In this document: positions 24,122 to 36,139 of the stretch, piece by piece
Position numbering within the stretch: the stretch's first letter is position 1
Layout: each line of letters starts with the position of its first letter
Source: Fremontodendron californicum
Taxonomy: Eukaryota; Streptophyta; Magnoliopsida; Malvales; Malvaceae
Assembly: GCA_030761205.1 (NCBI GenBank)
Contig: JAULJL010000002.1
Location: forward strand, 19,571,010-19,635,009
DNA length: 64,000 nt
Reading direction: 5' to 3'
Position numbers and translations under genes: made by a program
Notes under the pieces: generated by a model
The model's database searches: none
What the model saw: only the letters and a program-made list of their open reading frames with translations
What the model was told of the DNA's origin: nothing

Positions 24122-25048
24122 CTAATTTTCTACCGATATGTTGTTAGCCATATGTGCCTGACTCAACACTCTCAACAAGGCATTTCTATGTGGCTCCGAG
24201 TTCAATAGCAAAGATAAGATGGAAATTCTAGCTGGTTGACTATGCAGTTGTTCAACCACACTATACTCACTATGCTTTATGAATTTTAAGAACTCGCAAG
24301 CTTTCTCCTCATTCACCGACTCTTTTATCCTGTTTACCGGGGCTGACCCCCTTTCTACTTCTTTTGAGAAATCCATCTCAATATGGATTGGTTTAGCTAC
24401 TTTCTTCCCTTTGTCCATTCCTCTATCTTTTCCTGTTAATCCCTATTCAACAGCCTCAGGAGCATAACACCTTCCACTTCGTGTTAAGTGCCCCACACCT
24501 GTGATATCTTGCTGACTCGAAGACCCAGACAAAACCATGCTGCAGTCATATTTCCATGGTGCAGCTTTGTTTTCCTTGTACGAAAAGGAAACAGGCAAAT
24601 CTAGGATTAACTTAGGCACACTTTCCTTAATAACTGGCATAACTTTCTCCTCTAGTTCATCATAATAGATGATCAAGGGTTTTCCTATCTCGTAGCCACC
24701 TGTATTCTCAATAACCTCTACTTCCTCCTCTGTCTCCTCGTAAAACTGGCCTCTTTATCATCCATCATCTTTTGGACTTTAGCCAGAAAGTCCCCGCAGT
24801 CCTGTATGATATGACCTCTACATTTATGGAACGGGCACCAATTATGCACCCTCTTTGCAACCATTTGTAAACTGTCTGCATCCCCCACCATTCCTGCCTT
24901 AACCATCTCGACCCATACTATTAAGATTGGAGTCTTGACTTCCCTGCCATCCCTTTTAACCCTTCTGACTTCCCCTATCCATACTGCATTTACCTGATTC
25001 TCAGCATGATCGGACAATGGGTTTCCCGCTATAATCGGCCCATTCTTT
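24122..25048 (-). pseudogene. Gag C-terminus and gag-protease linker, element A
   Basis: Three pieces: 25017-24718 with a CCHC-like WCPFHKCRGHIIQDCGDF, 24676-24443 with AAPWKYDCSMV and HLTRSGRCYAPEA, and 24418-24122 with SEYSVVEQLHSQPARISILSL-like sequence, all standard in Tat polyproteins. Stops such as the TAG just after APEAVE lie between them. Gag is cut off at about 25048, where the short-period array begins. Confidence 0.8.
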
Positions 25049-25590
25049 AAAATTATGCCCGGAGGTCTTAAAAATGATGCCCGGATGTCGTAAAAATGGT
25101 GCCCGAAGGCCTTACCCGTTATTTAAAAATTATGCCCGAAGGTCTTTAAAATGGTGCCCGGAGGTCTTAAAAATGGTGCCCGGAGGCCTTACCCGTGATT
25201 TGAAAAATTATGCCTGAAAGTCTTAAAAATGGTGCCCGAAGGCCTTACCCGTGATTTGAAAATTTATGCCCGAAGGTCTTAAAAATGGTGCCCGAAGGCT
25301 TTACCTGTGATTTGAAAAATTATGCTTGGAGGTCTTAAAAATGGTGCCCAAAAGTCTTAAAAATGGTGCCCGAAGGCCTTACCCGTGATTTGAAAAATTA
25401 TGCCCAGAGGTCTTAAAAATGGTGCCCGAAGGTCTTAAAAATGGTGCCCGAAGGCCTTACCCGTGATTTGAAAAATTATGACAGGAGATCTTAAAAATGG
25501 CGCCCGAAGGGCTTACCCGTGATTTGAAAAAATGCGCTGTAAGTGACTTTAAAAATGATGCCCGAAGGTCTTAAAAATAATATTAGAAGA
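25048..25590 (-). repeat. Short-period array (GGTGCCCGAAGGTCTTAAAAAT)
   Basis: About 24-27 bp monomers (TATGCCCGGAGGTCTTAAAAA, TGGTGCCCGAAGGCCTTACCCGTGATTTG) arranged in higher-order blocks of about 55 and 79 bp, as marked by CCCGTGATTTG near 25193, 25248, 25302, 25382 and 25460. The monomer belongs to the 3' region of these elements (compare 17330-17430), yet here it sits between truncated gag and truncated L3. Confidence 0.85.
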
Positions 25591-25683
25591 ATTGTTGAAA
25601 ATTAACCTGAAAATTTTGAGAAGATGCAAATGCTTCATGGTGCTGGTGCAAATGATGCACATACCTCATATTGCTTTATTTTT

Positions 25684-27989
25684 TACTTTATTTTTTTTGT
25701 AAAAAATCAGAACATAAAATACTTAAACAAACCTTCAAAAATCATATTTTTCATAACAACATGCAAAAAAAAAAAAAAAACAAAAAACGAAGGCAAACAA
25801 ACATACCATTCGGCCATAACAAAAATCTTTATGAAAACTTTATTTTCAACCATTTTTTTTAAGAAGAAGAGATGAAAACTTAAGTAACCATTTAAAAACT
25901 TTGATTTCTATGAAACAATTAGTAGGAAAACAAGATAGAAAATCAAGAAATCACCATGGAAAACAAGAAGAAAACTATGCTAAAACTTGGTAGAGATGAC
26001 TACATTCAAGCTCTTCTATTGAAAACCTTTCTTTTTTTTCTTTCAAAAACCTTTTATTTTCTAAATTAGCTACTGACTTCAGCCTCCAAACTTCTCAAAA
26101 AATGAAATCATCCCCTTCTCTAATGGCTTGGCCGAATGGGCCTCCAACCCTTGGATGAAATTTGCACTTTTTCTCCTCCAATTTTGGCCTTTAGATTTAA
26201 ATATTTTGGTGACAACATAAAAATGTCATCTTTCCAATTGATAGAAGCCCTTAAGATGTGTACTCAGCCCTTGTAATAACCTCATCCCTTAGATGCAAAA
26301 GAGGAAAAATCCCATGCACTCCCTTGCTTGCCCCTTTGAGTGCCTACCCTTGGATGAGTTGTGCTCTTCCATTCTTGGTCATTGGATGAGGACAACATAA
26401 AAATGACTTCTTGTAGATTAAATCCAGCGCTTAACATGTGTACTCAGCCCTTGTAGATGGCCTAAGCCATTGGATGAAAAAAGACAATCCCATGCACTTC
26501 ATTGCTTAGCCGAATGGATGCCCACCTTTGGATGAATTGTGCTCATCTTTTTTCTTCCATTCTTGGCCATTAGATGAGGGTTCTTTCATGAAAAATAAAA
26601 ATGTCATCTTGGCATTTAAACTTGGCCATTGGATGGTGCATTCAACTTTCCTACAAGGCATCTAAGCCATTGGATGAAGGGGGGACCATTTGCAAGGTGT
26701 TAGTGGTAGCATGTGAGCTTGATAGTGACTAAGGAATTAAATTGATCAAGCTTCCTCCTCTATGCTGGCTGATCAAATGAGGTAAAATCCAAGCAATTCC
26801 TTCTTTTTTCATATTTTCCTTAATTACAAATTTGCCTTTTTTGTTTTCTTCGATAAAATGACCTTTTTGACCCTCGAACCTAAATAAATAGCAAACGGAC
26901 TCCAAATTCAAATTTTCTTTTTCAATACTTCCAAAATAATCAAAAATTGAATTTTGGAAGTTTTCAAAATTTTTTGAGTCCATTTGCTATTTATTTCGGA
27001 TTTATTTCTAAAATTGCGCCTTTTATGCACCCGAACTTTACCATTTTTTAAGCGAGCTCCGAATCCATATTTTTCTTCACCAATCTCTTCCAAATAATTT
27101 AAAAATGTGATCTGGAAGTTTTCATAATTTTTGGAACTCGTTTGCTATTTTTTAGGGATTTATCCTGTTGAATTTTTGCATAGTGGGCCCGGGATTTGGC
27201 CATTTTGCAAACGAACTCCGAATCAAGATTTTATTTTGCCAATATCTTCAAAATGATTTAAGAATGAGATTTACAAATTTTCAGAATTTTTGGAGTTCAT
27301 TTGCTATTTTTCTCAATTTTTGCAATTTTGCCTTTTTGCCTCGTAAACCCGATTTTGGTCAAAACAAGTCCAATTTTCAGATTTTCTTCAAACTGAACCT
27401 TGGGCTATCCTTGTTTAATCACTCCTCATCAATTAGGGGCTTTAATCTTACCAAATCCGGCCATTTTTATAATTATTCTAAATTTCATCGAAATCTACCA
27501 AAAACCCTAATTCTCGATTTTCTTTCAAATTGACTTTTCTTTCAGTTTTTCTTTCAAGTAGCTTCTCCATTACCCTTATTCAGTGCTTATATTTCATTTG
27601 GAACCTTCAATTCTGACAACTTTGATCGTTCAAGCACTTTTCCTCAAATTTCCCGAACTAGGTTTTCCTTTCTATTGAGATTTCGTAACCCAACTTCCGA
27701 CTTCCGTATCTTTCAATGTAGACCTCGGATTATCAAAATTCTTTCACCATCTTTCAATTGAAATTCAAATCTTGATTTTGAGAGTGGGTTGACTTTTTTA
27801 GTGGTTGACCTTTTTAGAGTTGACTCTTTTAGGGTTGTCTTTTTTGAGTTTGACTTTTTCTGACAGCTTTCTTAGACTAAGTCTCGGAGTACCACTTGCA
27901 AGGTGAAAAAAGCCTTTTTGCATTCTGAATCATCAATTTAGGAAGAAAACATACCTGATTTAGTGGTCCGACAAAATTAGTTGTCTACA
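25684..27989 (-). mobile_element. Tat/Ogre LTR copy L3, truncated
   Basis: Matches L2 from about 14795 to its right end, so about 3.2 kb (the U5 side) is missing; it joins the array and a short GATGCAAATGCTTCATGG stretch at 25610-25683. It acts as the 3' LTR of element B (polypurine tract at 27990). Confidence 0.85.
27789..27855 (-). promoter_or_regulatory. W-box cluster in U3 of L3
   Basis: TTGACT at 27789, TTGACC at 27805, TTGACT at 27820 and 27850, spacing about 15 bp with one decayed member (TTGTCT). Confidence 0.45.
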
Positions 27990-28003
27990 GCTGACCCTAT
28001 TTA
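27990..28003 (-). other. Polypurine tract of element B (one base changed)
   Basis: On the minus strand this reads AAATAGGGTCAGC before the LTR start; a T interrupts the G run compared with copy A. Confidence 0.6.
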
Positions 28004-28164
28004 GCTATTGCTGAGAATCAGGAATCAGGCAAAGATAAACAAACACTAATTTTGTCCGGTTAGTGAAATCACATACGAAGAGAAAGGAAAGGGGTTTTCG
28101 TTCATCATTCATCATTTTTTTAGGGGAAAGCTGTAAATTGAAGATTTTGTCCTTAAATTGAATT

Positions 28165-28820
28165 CCCTGACTTCTTAAAAATGGTGCCTGGAGGTCTTAA
28201 TAATGGTGCCTGGGAGGTCTTAAGAATGATGCCTGGAGGTCTTCTCCAAGATTTAAAAGCAAATACCTTGACGACGGTCCTAAAGGCTCAACTCATTTGA
28301 GAAGCAGAATGAATTCGATTTAAAACAGAAGAAATACCTCGACGATGGTCTCGGGGCTCGACTCATTTGATAAAACAAAATGAATTCAATTGAAAACAAA
28401 AAGAAAATATCTCAACGATGGTCTCGGGGCTCGACTCATTTGATAAACAAAATGAATTTGATTTAAACAAAAGGAAATACCTCGACGATGGTCTCGGGGC
28501 TCGACTCATTTGATAAAATAGAATGAATTCGATTTAAAACAAAAGGAAATACCTCGACGATGGTCTCGGGGCTTGACTCATTTGATAAAACAGAATGAAT
28601 TCGATTTAAAACAAAAGGAAATGCTAAGAATGATCCTTGGTTTGATTCATTTGGGAAAATAAATTTAACCTGAAAATGACAGGAACATACCTCGACGGCG
28701 GGTCTCGGGGCTCGACTCATTTGAGAAGCAGAACGAGTTTGATTTAAAAGAAACATACCTCGACGGTGGTCTCGGAGCTCGGCTCATTTGAGAAACAGAA
28801 CGAGTTCGATTTGGGGAAGC
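28165..28820 (-). repeat. Short-period and 72-bp arrays of element B
   Basis: 28170-28250 holds three GGTGCCTGGAGGTCTTA units; 28255-28820 holds the 72-bp CTCGACGATGGTCTCGGGG array. Compared with element A about 40-80 bp are missing near 28170. Confidence 0.8.
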
Positions 28821-30371
28821 CAAAGTTTTCTTGATTCCTGCAATGTTAGCTAAATGCAATGATGAGAATAACATGCTTTGCAAATGCTTGTATGTTTTAT
28901 GAGGATGAATGCAATCAAATGATTGTGTCATGATTTCAAATCCATGGTTTCTTTGAGGTTCACAAATTATTTGACTTCATGACGGAGTCTTCAATTGTTC
29001 ACTGATGCCCCACTTAAGGACCCTTTTTCTCAAGATAAATTGTCAAACAGCCCCAGTTTCTGACTTCGCTGAAATTCACAAATTTCTAACTTCATGATGG
29101 AGTCTCCAACACATTCACTGTTTTCCTTTAGTTGGTGAATTTTCCATCAGGATTAGTGGTTTCCAAACCTTTTCTAAGATTTAGATCTATTCCTTAGTAA
29201 TACTTTTAAACTCCCTTTATTTAAGATTTTGTGTTTACTAATCATCATTCAATTTAATAACAAACAAAATGCATCTCAAAAATGTATGAAAGAAAGTATG
29301 AGACAAGCAAATGTCATAAAAGGGATAACAAAAATTTATTGCAACAAAATGTCTTAAAATGATAAAAGTGGATATCAAGGATATAAGAAACAAATGTAAA
29401 GTTATAGGTTGTAGATGCCTCGGATGCGGAATATCTTGGACCCCTCCTTTTTCAAACCATCTGAAATTTCTTTTGAACAAACAATTTACTTGGGTAATCC
29501 CTCGGCTTTCGTAGTTACATCAGACTGAGTTATTCCCCTTTTCTCTGATTTTCAAACATGGAGCATTGATTCAAACCTTAATCAGTACTTAAGCCACCCT
29601 TTGTAGGTTTTCAACTCAAGTGTCCCCCATTCGGTATTAAGTCGCCCTTTGCGGGTTTTCGGCTTAAACCTCTCATTTTTTTTCTCTTTTGTTTTTGGTA
29701 TTCTACCACGCATCTGAGAATTCTAAATGCTTCCAAGGTAAAAATGCCAATTATAAAGATGGGTTAAATTTCGAGAACAACCTTTCAAATTAAATATCCA
29801 TGCTTAATCAAAATGGACTTTTAAAGCACGTAATGTAGGCCAAGGTTTGGGTTTAGAAGGAAAGGATAAATAGGCCCAAAATGTGTTTAAGGGTAGTTAG
29901 ATCAAGGATCATTTCTTGAGGAGAGTTCATTCTTGAGACATTTGTCCCTTTTTTGGACTTTTTTTGTGGCTTTTATTTGCCATTCTTTGATTTCACATTT
30001 TCCAATGGCTCTTTTTTTTTTTGCCATGATTTTGATTATTTTTCCTCGTATTTGCCCTCCAGTGTACAGGGTGATCCTTGATCAGGGTTCAACGAAAGAA
30101 ATAATTCCTAAGGTTCAAAGGGGTGACTAGGGATAATTTCTTCTTAGTGAAAGGAATAAATAAAATGACCATTTATCACACCAAGCATGAATATTCTCTT
30201 TGAAAAGCAATTCTCAGGGGAGATAGATATATAGAATTTTCATTTCTACATTTGGAATCATTCGAATTCCTATGTGCATAGCATCACACTTTTTTTTTTA
30301 AGCATAATACTTCTTCAGTTCATCAGCATTCACAGGATGTCTAAAATCATCCCCGTCCATCCGAGTCAGAA
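28820..30371 (-). other. Non-coding region downstream of integrase, element B
   Basis: No gene seen; near-identical to 18000-19524. Confidence 0.55.
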
Positions 30372-31676
30372 TTAATGCTCCTCCAAAAAAAAGCTCTTTT
30401 TACCACATAGGGTCCTTCTCAATTTGGAGCCTATTTTCCTCGTGGATCCTTCACTATGGGGAGAATTCTCCTCTGTACCTACTCTCTTTCTCGGAACTGT
30501 CTGGGATGAACCTTCTTGTTGTAGGCTCAAATCATCCTTTTTTGATACAATTACCCATGACAAATTGCCTTCAATCTTTTCTCCTCGATGAGATTCAGCT
30601 GTTCGTAACGAGCTCTAACCCATTCTACCTCTTCTAGGCCAACTTCCATCAAAACACAAAGTGAAGGAATCTCAACTTCAATAGGTAACACTGCTTCCAT
30701 ACCATATCCCAAAGAAAACGGTGTTGCCCCTGTAGATGTGCGAACTGAAGTGTGATATGCGTGAAGAGCAAAAGGCAAGATCTCATGCCAATCCTTGTAC
30801 ACATCGATCATCTTCTCGACAATCTTCTTGATATTTTTGTTGGCTGCTTCTACTAACCCATTCATCTTCGGATGATAAGGTGCCGAATTGTGATACGTGA
30901 TCTTGAACTGAGTACATACCTCTCTCATTATCTTATTATTCAGATTGAGAGCACTATCTAAAATAATTCTTGCTAGCAATCCATATCGGCATATAAATTC
31001 CTTCTTAATAAATCTGCATACCACCGACTTCGTTACATTCGTATAAGAAGTAGCTTCCACCCACTTTTTAAAATAATCTATGGCCACCAGGATGAAGCGA
31101 TGTCCATTTGAAGCTTTTAGGGTAATGGGCCCAATCATATCCTTTCCCCACATTGAAAACGGCCATGGTGCGGTCATGACATGCAATGGCAATGGCGGCA
31201 CATGAATCTTATCTGCATAGATCTAGCATTTATGATATTTTTGGGAATAACTGATACAATCCCCTTCCATCGTCAGCCAATAATATCATGCCCTCATAAT
31301 TTGCTTAGAAAGCATGTGACCATTGGCATGGGTGCCACATAGCCCTTCATGGACTTCCTCTATGATTCTTCGAGCTTCGGCATACCCGATACATCTCAAT
31401 AGGACTTGGTCTTTCCCTTTCTTGTAGAGTATCTCGCTGTCTAGAACAAAACCCATTGCTAACCTTCTCAAAGTCCTCTTGTCATTTTCTGTTGCCTTTT
31501 TTGGATTGATTCTTGATGTATTGCAAAATATCGTTATACCAAGGGAGACCATCTGCTTCTTCTTTAATACTCAAGCCGTGGGCAGGAGACTCATGTATGC
31601 TCATCTTGATCGGCACAACTTCAGCCTCTTCATTCACTTTAAACATTGATGACAAAGTAGCCAGAGCATCTGTCAT
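30372..31676 (-). pseudogene. Integrase (broken), element B
   Basis: Same parts as in element A. The zinc-binding piece 31552-31286 stops at a TGA where A has GGA (MRAGYYW); the later TAA of copy A is CAA here, and the TAG after HKC is shared (31223-31225). The core 31201-30551 keeps KDMIGPI (first Asp), ILDSALNLN and GLVEAANKN. The C-terminal stretch 30563-30372 is out of frame. MTDALATLSSMF (31676-31482) is the linker from RNase H. Confidence 0.85.
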
Positions 31677-31911
31677 TCGGTTCTCCGCGTAATTGGTAAA
31701 TCACTAGGGCTGAATCTCCGAAAACGTCCATTTTTTTTATCTTTCTGTTTACGTCAGCACGAAGGCCCATTGTACATGCCTCATATTCTGCAGTACTGTT
31801 TGTACAATCAAAATCCAATATGGCAGTGAAAGGATAATAATCTTCTTCTAGGGATATGAGTACTACACTGATTCCATGCCCCATGGCATTAGATGCACCA
31901 TCAAAGTACAT
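31639..31911 (-). pseudogene. Second (archaeal-type) RNase H, element B
   Basis: MYFDGASNAMGHGISVVL, STAEYEACTMGLRA and FGDSALVIYQLRGEP give the Asp-Glu-Asp pattern of RNase H; this copy is longer than in A because it lacks the one-base T-run loss. It overlaps the integrase linker in a different frame at its end, so a shift is present there. Confidence 0.75.
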
Positions 31912-31947
31912 TTTCCATACTTTCTTCTTCGGGGGAACCTCATTCGC

Positions 31948-32406
31948 TTACGAAACATACATTAAATCTTCATAAGGGAAATCGAAGTTCAACAGCTCGT
32001 AATCATCCACTGCCCGACTTGCTAAAAATTCAGCCACTGCACTGCCCTTGATAGCTTTCTGACTCACATATACAATGTCGTATTCTGACAACAAAACCTG
32101 CCATCTGGTCGTCTTCCCTGACAAAGAAGGTGCTTCTAACATGTACTTGATTGGATCTAGCTTGGCGATCAACCACGTCGTGTGGTACAGCATGTACTGT
32201 TTGAGCTTTCGAGCAGTCCAAGCTAAGGCACAGCACAACTTTTCTACTGACGAATATCTCAACTCATAATCTGTGAACTTCTTGCTGAGGTAGTAAACGG
32301 CATGTTCTTTCTTTCCAGACTCATCAAGCTGCCTCAAAACACAACCCATGGATCTCTCAAATACTGATAGATACAATATCATAGGTTTATCTGGAGCCGG
32401 TGGCAT
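31948..32406 (-). pseudogene. RNase H domain of RT, element B
   Basis: 152-residue open piece with LYLSVFERSMGCVLRQ, VYYLSKKFTDYELRYS, TTRWQVLLSEYDIVYV and KGSAVAEFLASRAV. More complete than in A. The first catalytic Asp is Ser in both copies. Stops at a TAA shared with A before the next domain. Confidence 0.8.
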
Positions 32407-32588
32407 TAATACTGGTGGATTTGATAGATAATGCTTAACCTTTTCAAAAGCAATCTGACACCCTTCATCCCACTTTCCTGGATCACGTTTTCGAATTAGC
32501 TTAAATATTGGATCACATTTATCGGTTATATGATAAATAAATCGAGCAAGTATCTTACTTCTTTTTTAGTAAATGGAGGTGGAAAATT

Positions 32589-33449
32589 CTAGATGGCCTT
32601 CACTTTATCTGGATCAATCTCAATTCCCCTTTTCCTAACAACAAAATCCAGCAATTTCCTCGAAGTGACTCCAAAAGTGCATTTTGCCGGGTTTACCTTG
32701 AGTTGAAACTTTCTTAGTCTTTCAAAGAGTTTCCTAAGATTTGCAATATGCTCCTCTTCTCCTTCTGACATTACAATCATATCATCAACCTAAACCTCAA
32801 TTCCCTTATGCATCATGTCATGAAACAAGGTCACCATGGCTCTCTGATATGTTGCCCCAGCATTCTTCAACCCAAACGGCATTACCTTGTAGAAGAATGT
32901 TCCCCACATTGTAACAAATATGGTTTTCTCCATCTCTTTCGGTGCCATCTTAATCTGATTATATCCTGAGAATTCGTCCATGAAAAAAAACAAGGAACTC
33001 TTCGCCATATAATCCACCAAAGTATCAATGTGAGGCAAAGGGAAATTATCTTTGGGACTGGCCTTGTTCAAATCTCGGTAATCGATGCATATAAGCATCT
33101 TGCCATCCTTCTTTGGTACTGGAACAATGTTTGCCACCCATTTCGGATATTTTGCCACCTCTAAGAATCCAGCATCAAACTGCCTCTTCACCTCCTCTTT
33201 TACCTTTAACAGCATGTCCGGTCTCATTCTTCTCAACTTTTGCTGAACTGGCTTGCACTCTGGCCTTAAAGGGAGCTTATGAACCACAATGTTTGGATCC
33301 AAACCCGGCATGTCTTGGTATGACCATGCAAATACATCTACATATTCCTGAAGCAAAGCTATCAATTCACCCTTTATTGATGACAACAATGTAATCCCAA
33401 TTTTAACCTCTTTTATCTCCTTACTACTTCCCAAATTTAACAATTCCAA
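32589..33449 (-). pseudogene. Reverse transcriptase, element B
   Basis: A 219-codon open piece covers the fingers and palm (KDGKMLICIDYRDLNKA, FFMDEFSGYNQIKMAP, VMPFGLKNAGATYQRAM) up to GIEV, where the Tyr of YVDD is TAG (32790-32792). The FMDEFSGYNQI block holds the first palm Asp. The piece 32780-32589 (VDDMIVMS-like onward) continues the domain. The shared TAG means the loss predates the duplication of A and B. Confidence 0.9.
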
Positions 33450-33627
33450 TAGCTCCTCATGAGGAAGTACTTGTTTCTCTTCTTGTTCTATTTTTCTTAA
33501 TAAGTCCGGAGGTAGACCATAATCCTAAATATATTCGTCGGCCTCAAAATCACCTGTGCAAATGGGCCTATCAAAATCAATTTCAGAATTACTGAAAAGA
33601 AGGTCCTCATATTACGCATCCGTATAC

Positions 33628-33842
33628 CTGTAAATAGGTGGGGAAGAAACAATATAGGAAAACATATATACCATGGAAGTCAAAATAAATAGCATAAATG
33701 AAAGAATATGGACACATCAACATGAAGAAAATGCATCGTGTTTGTTATTTATTGAATGAAAATTTTTAGACAAAAGCCCATTACAAAAGAAATTCTTAAT
33801 ATCTTTGGGCAAAGATATTTAAGATTTGTTTAAAAGCATTAC
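33628..33842 (-). other. Spliceosomal intron between protease and RT, element B
   Basis: Same donor (AAC|GTAATG) and acceptor (TATTTACAG|) as in A and the same 215-bp length. Joining keeps the frame FRSIPT to YTDA. Confidence 0.7.
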
Positions 33843-34156
33843 GTTGGAATAGACCTAAAAACTATGGGCAGCTCGGTTGCACTCCAATTGGTCGGTCTAT
33901 ATCCTGGTGGACAAGGTCGCACCATCCAGTTAGCATTCTCACTTTCAATTCTTTCTTCCTTGGTCATGCAGATCTCCATATCATATATCTGTTCATCCCT
34001 ATTCACCTGGAATCTCTCGAAGGCTTGCTCAATCATTATAAGTACATCATCTGAATTCTTTTCTCCAAACAGGAAACCGATCGAGCAAAAGTTGTGAAGG
34101 ATTGGTGGTAAAGTCATAGGCTCCCACTCAATATCCATACCCGCGAGACGGGCCAT
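33839..34156 (-). pseudogene. Protease-RT linker exon, element B
   Basis: 105-residue counterpart of 23014-23331 with few replacements (VRPCPPGYRPTNWSATELP). Confidence 0.6.
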
Positions 34157-34215
34157 CCTCTTTTGTCGTTTCTTTTCAACTTGTTTCCTTTTTTCATGGG
34201 CCTTCGGAAGATATC

Positions 34216-34938
34216 CTAGGCCAAATCGATCTTTCTTTCCACTATTTCCATTGCTCGGGCCATCCCCTGAAGATATTTTTCGAGACCTTTTCCAGCCCTA
34301 TAGCTTTTTCCCATGGTAGTTCTCACCTCCAGCCTTGTGTTCTTGCACAACCTTGGTTTTGGAATTTTTCGTCCTTCAGTGATGAAAAATGCATTTACAA
34401 ATTCCAAAGATTGAAAGGAACATTCTACGGCATCTTCATTGGGTTCAACATAAGGAGATTCAGTAGATGAAGAGGCTATTATGTCCTCTTCTCCTGATAC
34501 AGTGACCAAACGCCATTCCATCACAAATTTCAGCTTTTGGTGGAGAGATGAGGGTACAGCCCCTACTGAATGTATCCACGGCCTTCCCAACAAGCAATTA
34601 TAGGACGGATTAATATCCATGACCTGAAAGTTCATCGTATAAGTACATAGGCCTATCTCCAGAGGAAACTTAATAGTTTCCATTACCTCTCTCCTGGTAC
34701 CATCAAAGGCTCTAACCACTGTGCAACTTGGCAACATATAAGAAATATCCACTGGAAATTTGGATAGGGTTGCTTAGGGCATCACATTTAATGAAGAACC
34801 ATTATCCAAAAGGACCATCGTTAATATGTGCCCTTTGCAAGTGGTAGTTATGTGTAGAGCCTTTGTTGACCCAATTCCATTGGGTGGTATTTCATCATAA
34901 CTGAAATATATATGGTCTTCTGTCGCGATGTTTCCCAC
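34216..34938 (-). pseudogene. Aspartic protease (nonsense mutation), element B
   Basis: Counterpart of 23391-24113. A TTA-to-TAA change (34774-34776) just after the active-site region leaves an open piece 34752-34216 with INPSYNCLLGRPWIHSVGAV-type sequence. Copy A keeps Leu here. Confidence 0.85.
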
Positions 34939-34946
34939 CAGCCTGT

Positions 34947-36139
34947 CTAATTTTCTACCGATATGTTGTTAGCCATATATGCCTGACTCAACACTCTCAA
35001 CAAGGCATTTCTATGTGGCTCCGAGTTCAATAGCAAAGATAAGATGGAAATTCTAGCTGGTTGACTATGCAGTTGTTCAACCACACTATACTCACTATGC
35101 TTTATGAATTTTAAGAACTCGCAAGCTTTCTCCTCATTCACCGACTCTTTTATCCTGTTTACCGGGGCTGACCCCCTTTCTACTTCTTTTGACAAATCCA
35201 TCTCAATATGGATTGGTTTAGCTACTTTCTTCCCTTTGTCCATTCCTCTATCTTTTCCTGTTAATCCCTATTCAATAGCCTCAGGAGCATAACACCTTCC
35301 ACTTCGTGTTAAGTGCCCCACACCTGTGATATCTTGCTGACTCGAAGACCCAGACAAAACCATGCTGCAGTCATATTTCCATGGTGCAGCTTTGTTTTCC
35401 TTGTACGAAAAGGAAACAGGCAAATCTAGGATTAACTTAGGCACACTTTCCTTAATAACTGGCATAACTTTCTCCTCTAGTTCATCATAATAGATGATCA
35501 AGGGTTATCCTATCTCGTAGCCAGCTGTATTCGCAATAACCTCTACTTCCTCCTCTTTCTCCTCGTAAAACTGGGCCTCTTTATCATCCATTATCTTTTG
35601 GACTTTAGCCAGAAAGTCCCCGCAGTCCTGTATGATATGACCTCTACATTTATGGAACGGGCACCAATTCTGCACCCTCTTTGCAACCATTTGTAAACTG
35701 TCTGCATCCCCCACCATTCCTGCCTTAACCATCTCGACCCATACTATTAACATTGGAGTCTTGACTTCCCTGCCATCCCTTTTAACCCTTCTGACTTCCC
35801 CTGTCCATACTGCATTTACCTGATTCTCAGCATGATCGGACAATGGGTTTCCCGCTATAATCGGCCCATTCTTTAACCCAAACTTCACAACTTCGACGTT
35901 GATCAAGCTTTGGACTTTCTTTTTAAAGGCCAGGCAATCTTCAGACGAATGTCCTTGAATTCCTGCGTGGTATGTGCAGTTAGTATTTGCATTGTACCAC
36001 CTTGGATATGGCGGTGTCAGAGATTTAAGGTATACGGGTGCAACATGTTGACCCTGCAACATTTTGGGATATAGCTCACCATCGGTGGTAGGTATTGGAT
36101 CAAATTGGGGTTTTTGATCGTTCCTTGGTGAACGTTGGT
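34947..36139 (-). pseudogene. Gag C-terminus and linker, element B
   Basis: The piece 36139-35505 carries CTYHAGIQGHSSEDCLAF (a zinc-knuckle-like motif) followed by WCPFHKCRGHIIQDCGDF, then 35501-35268 and 35243-34947 as in copy A. The open frame upstream runs nine codons into L4 (36140-36167), so its apparent start lies in LTR sequence and not in gag. A TAA at about 35516 replaces Lys of copy A (EIGKPLII). Confidence 0.8.

Larger units (their letters stand above)
17104..25683 (-). mobile_element. Internal region of Tat/Ogre element A
   Basis: Between L2 (3' LTR) and the truncated L3. On the minus strand, right to left, it encodes the gag C-terminus, protease, RT, RNase H, a second RNase H and integrase, followed by a 2.4-kb repetitive 3' region. 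Order PR-RT-RNH-aRNH-INT with a second RNase H, and an intron before RT, is typical of Tat/Ogre. Gag and leader are lost: at about 25048 gag is replaced by a short-period array that joins L3 directly. It is nearly identical to element B. Confidence 0.85.

Noticed and set aside
25048..25590. CRISPR-like look of regularly repeated short units
   Set aside because: Units are contiguous and degenerate with no unique spacers, in a plant genome; a minisatellite.
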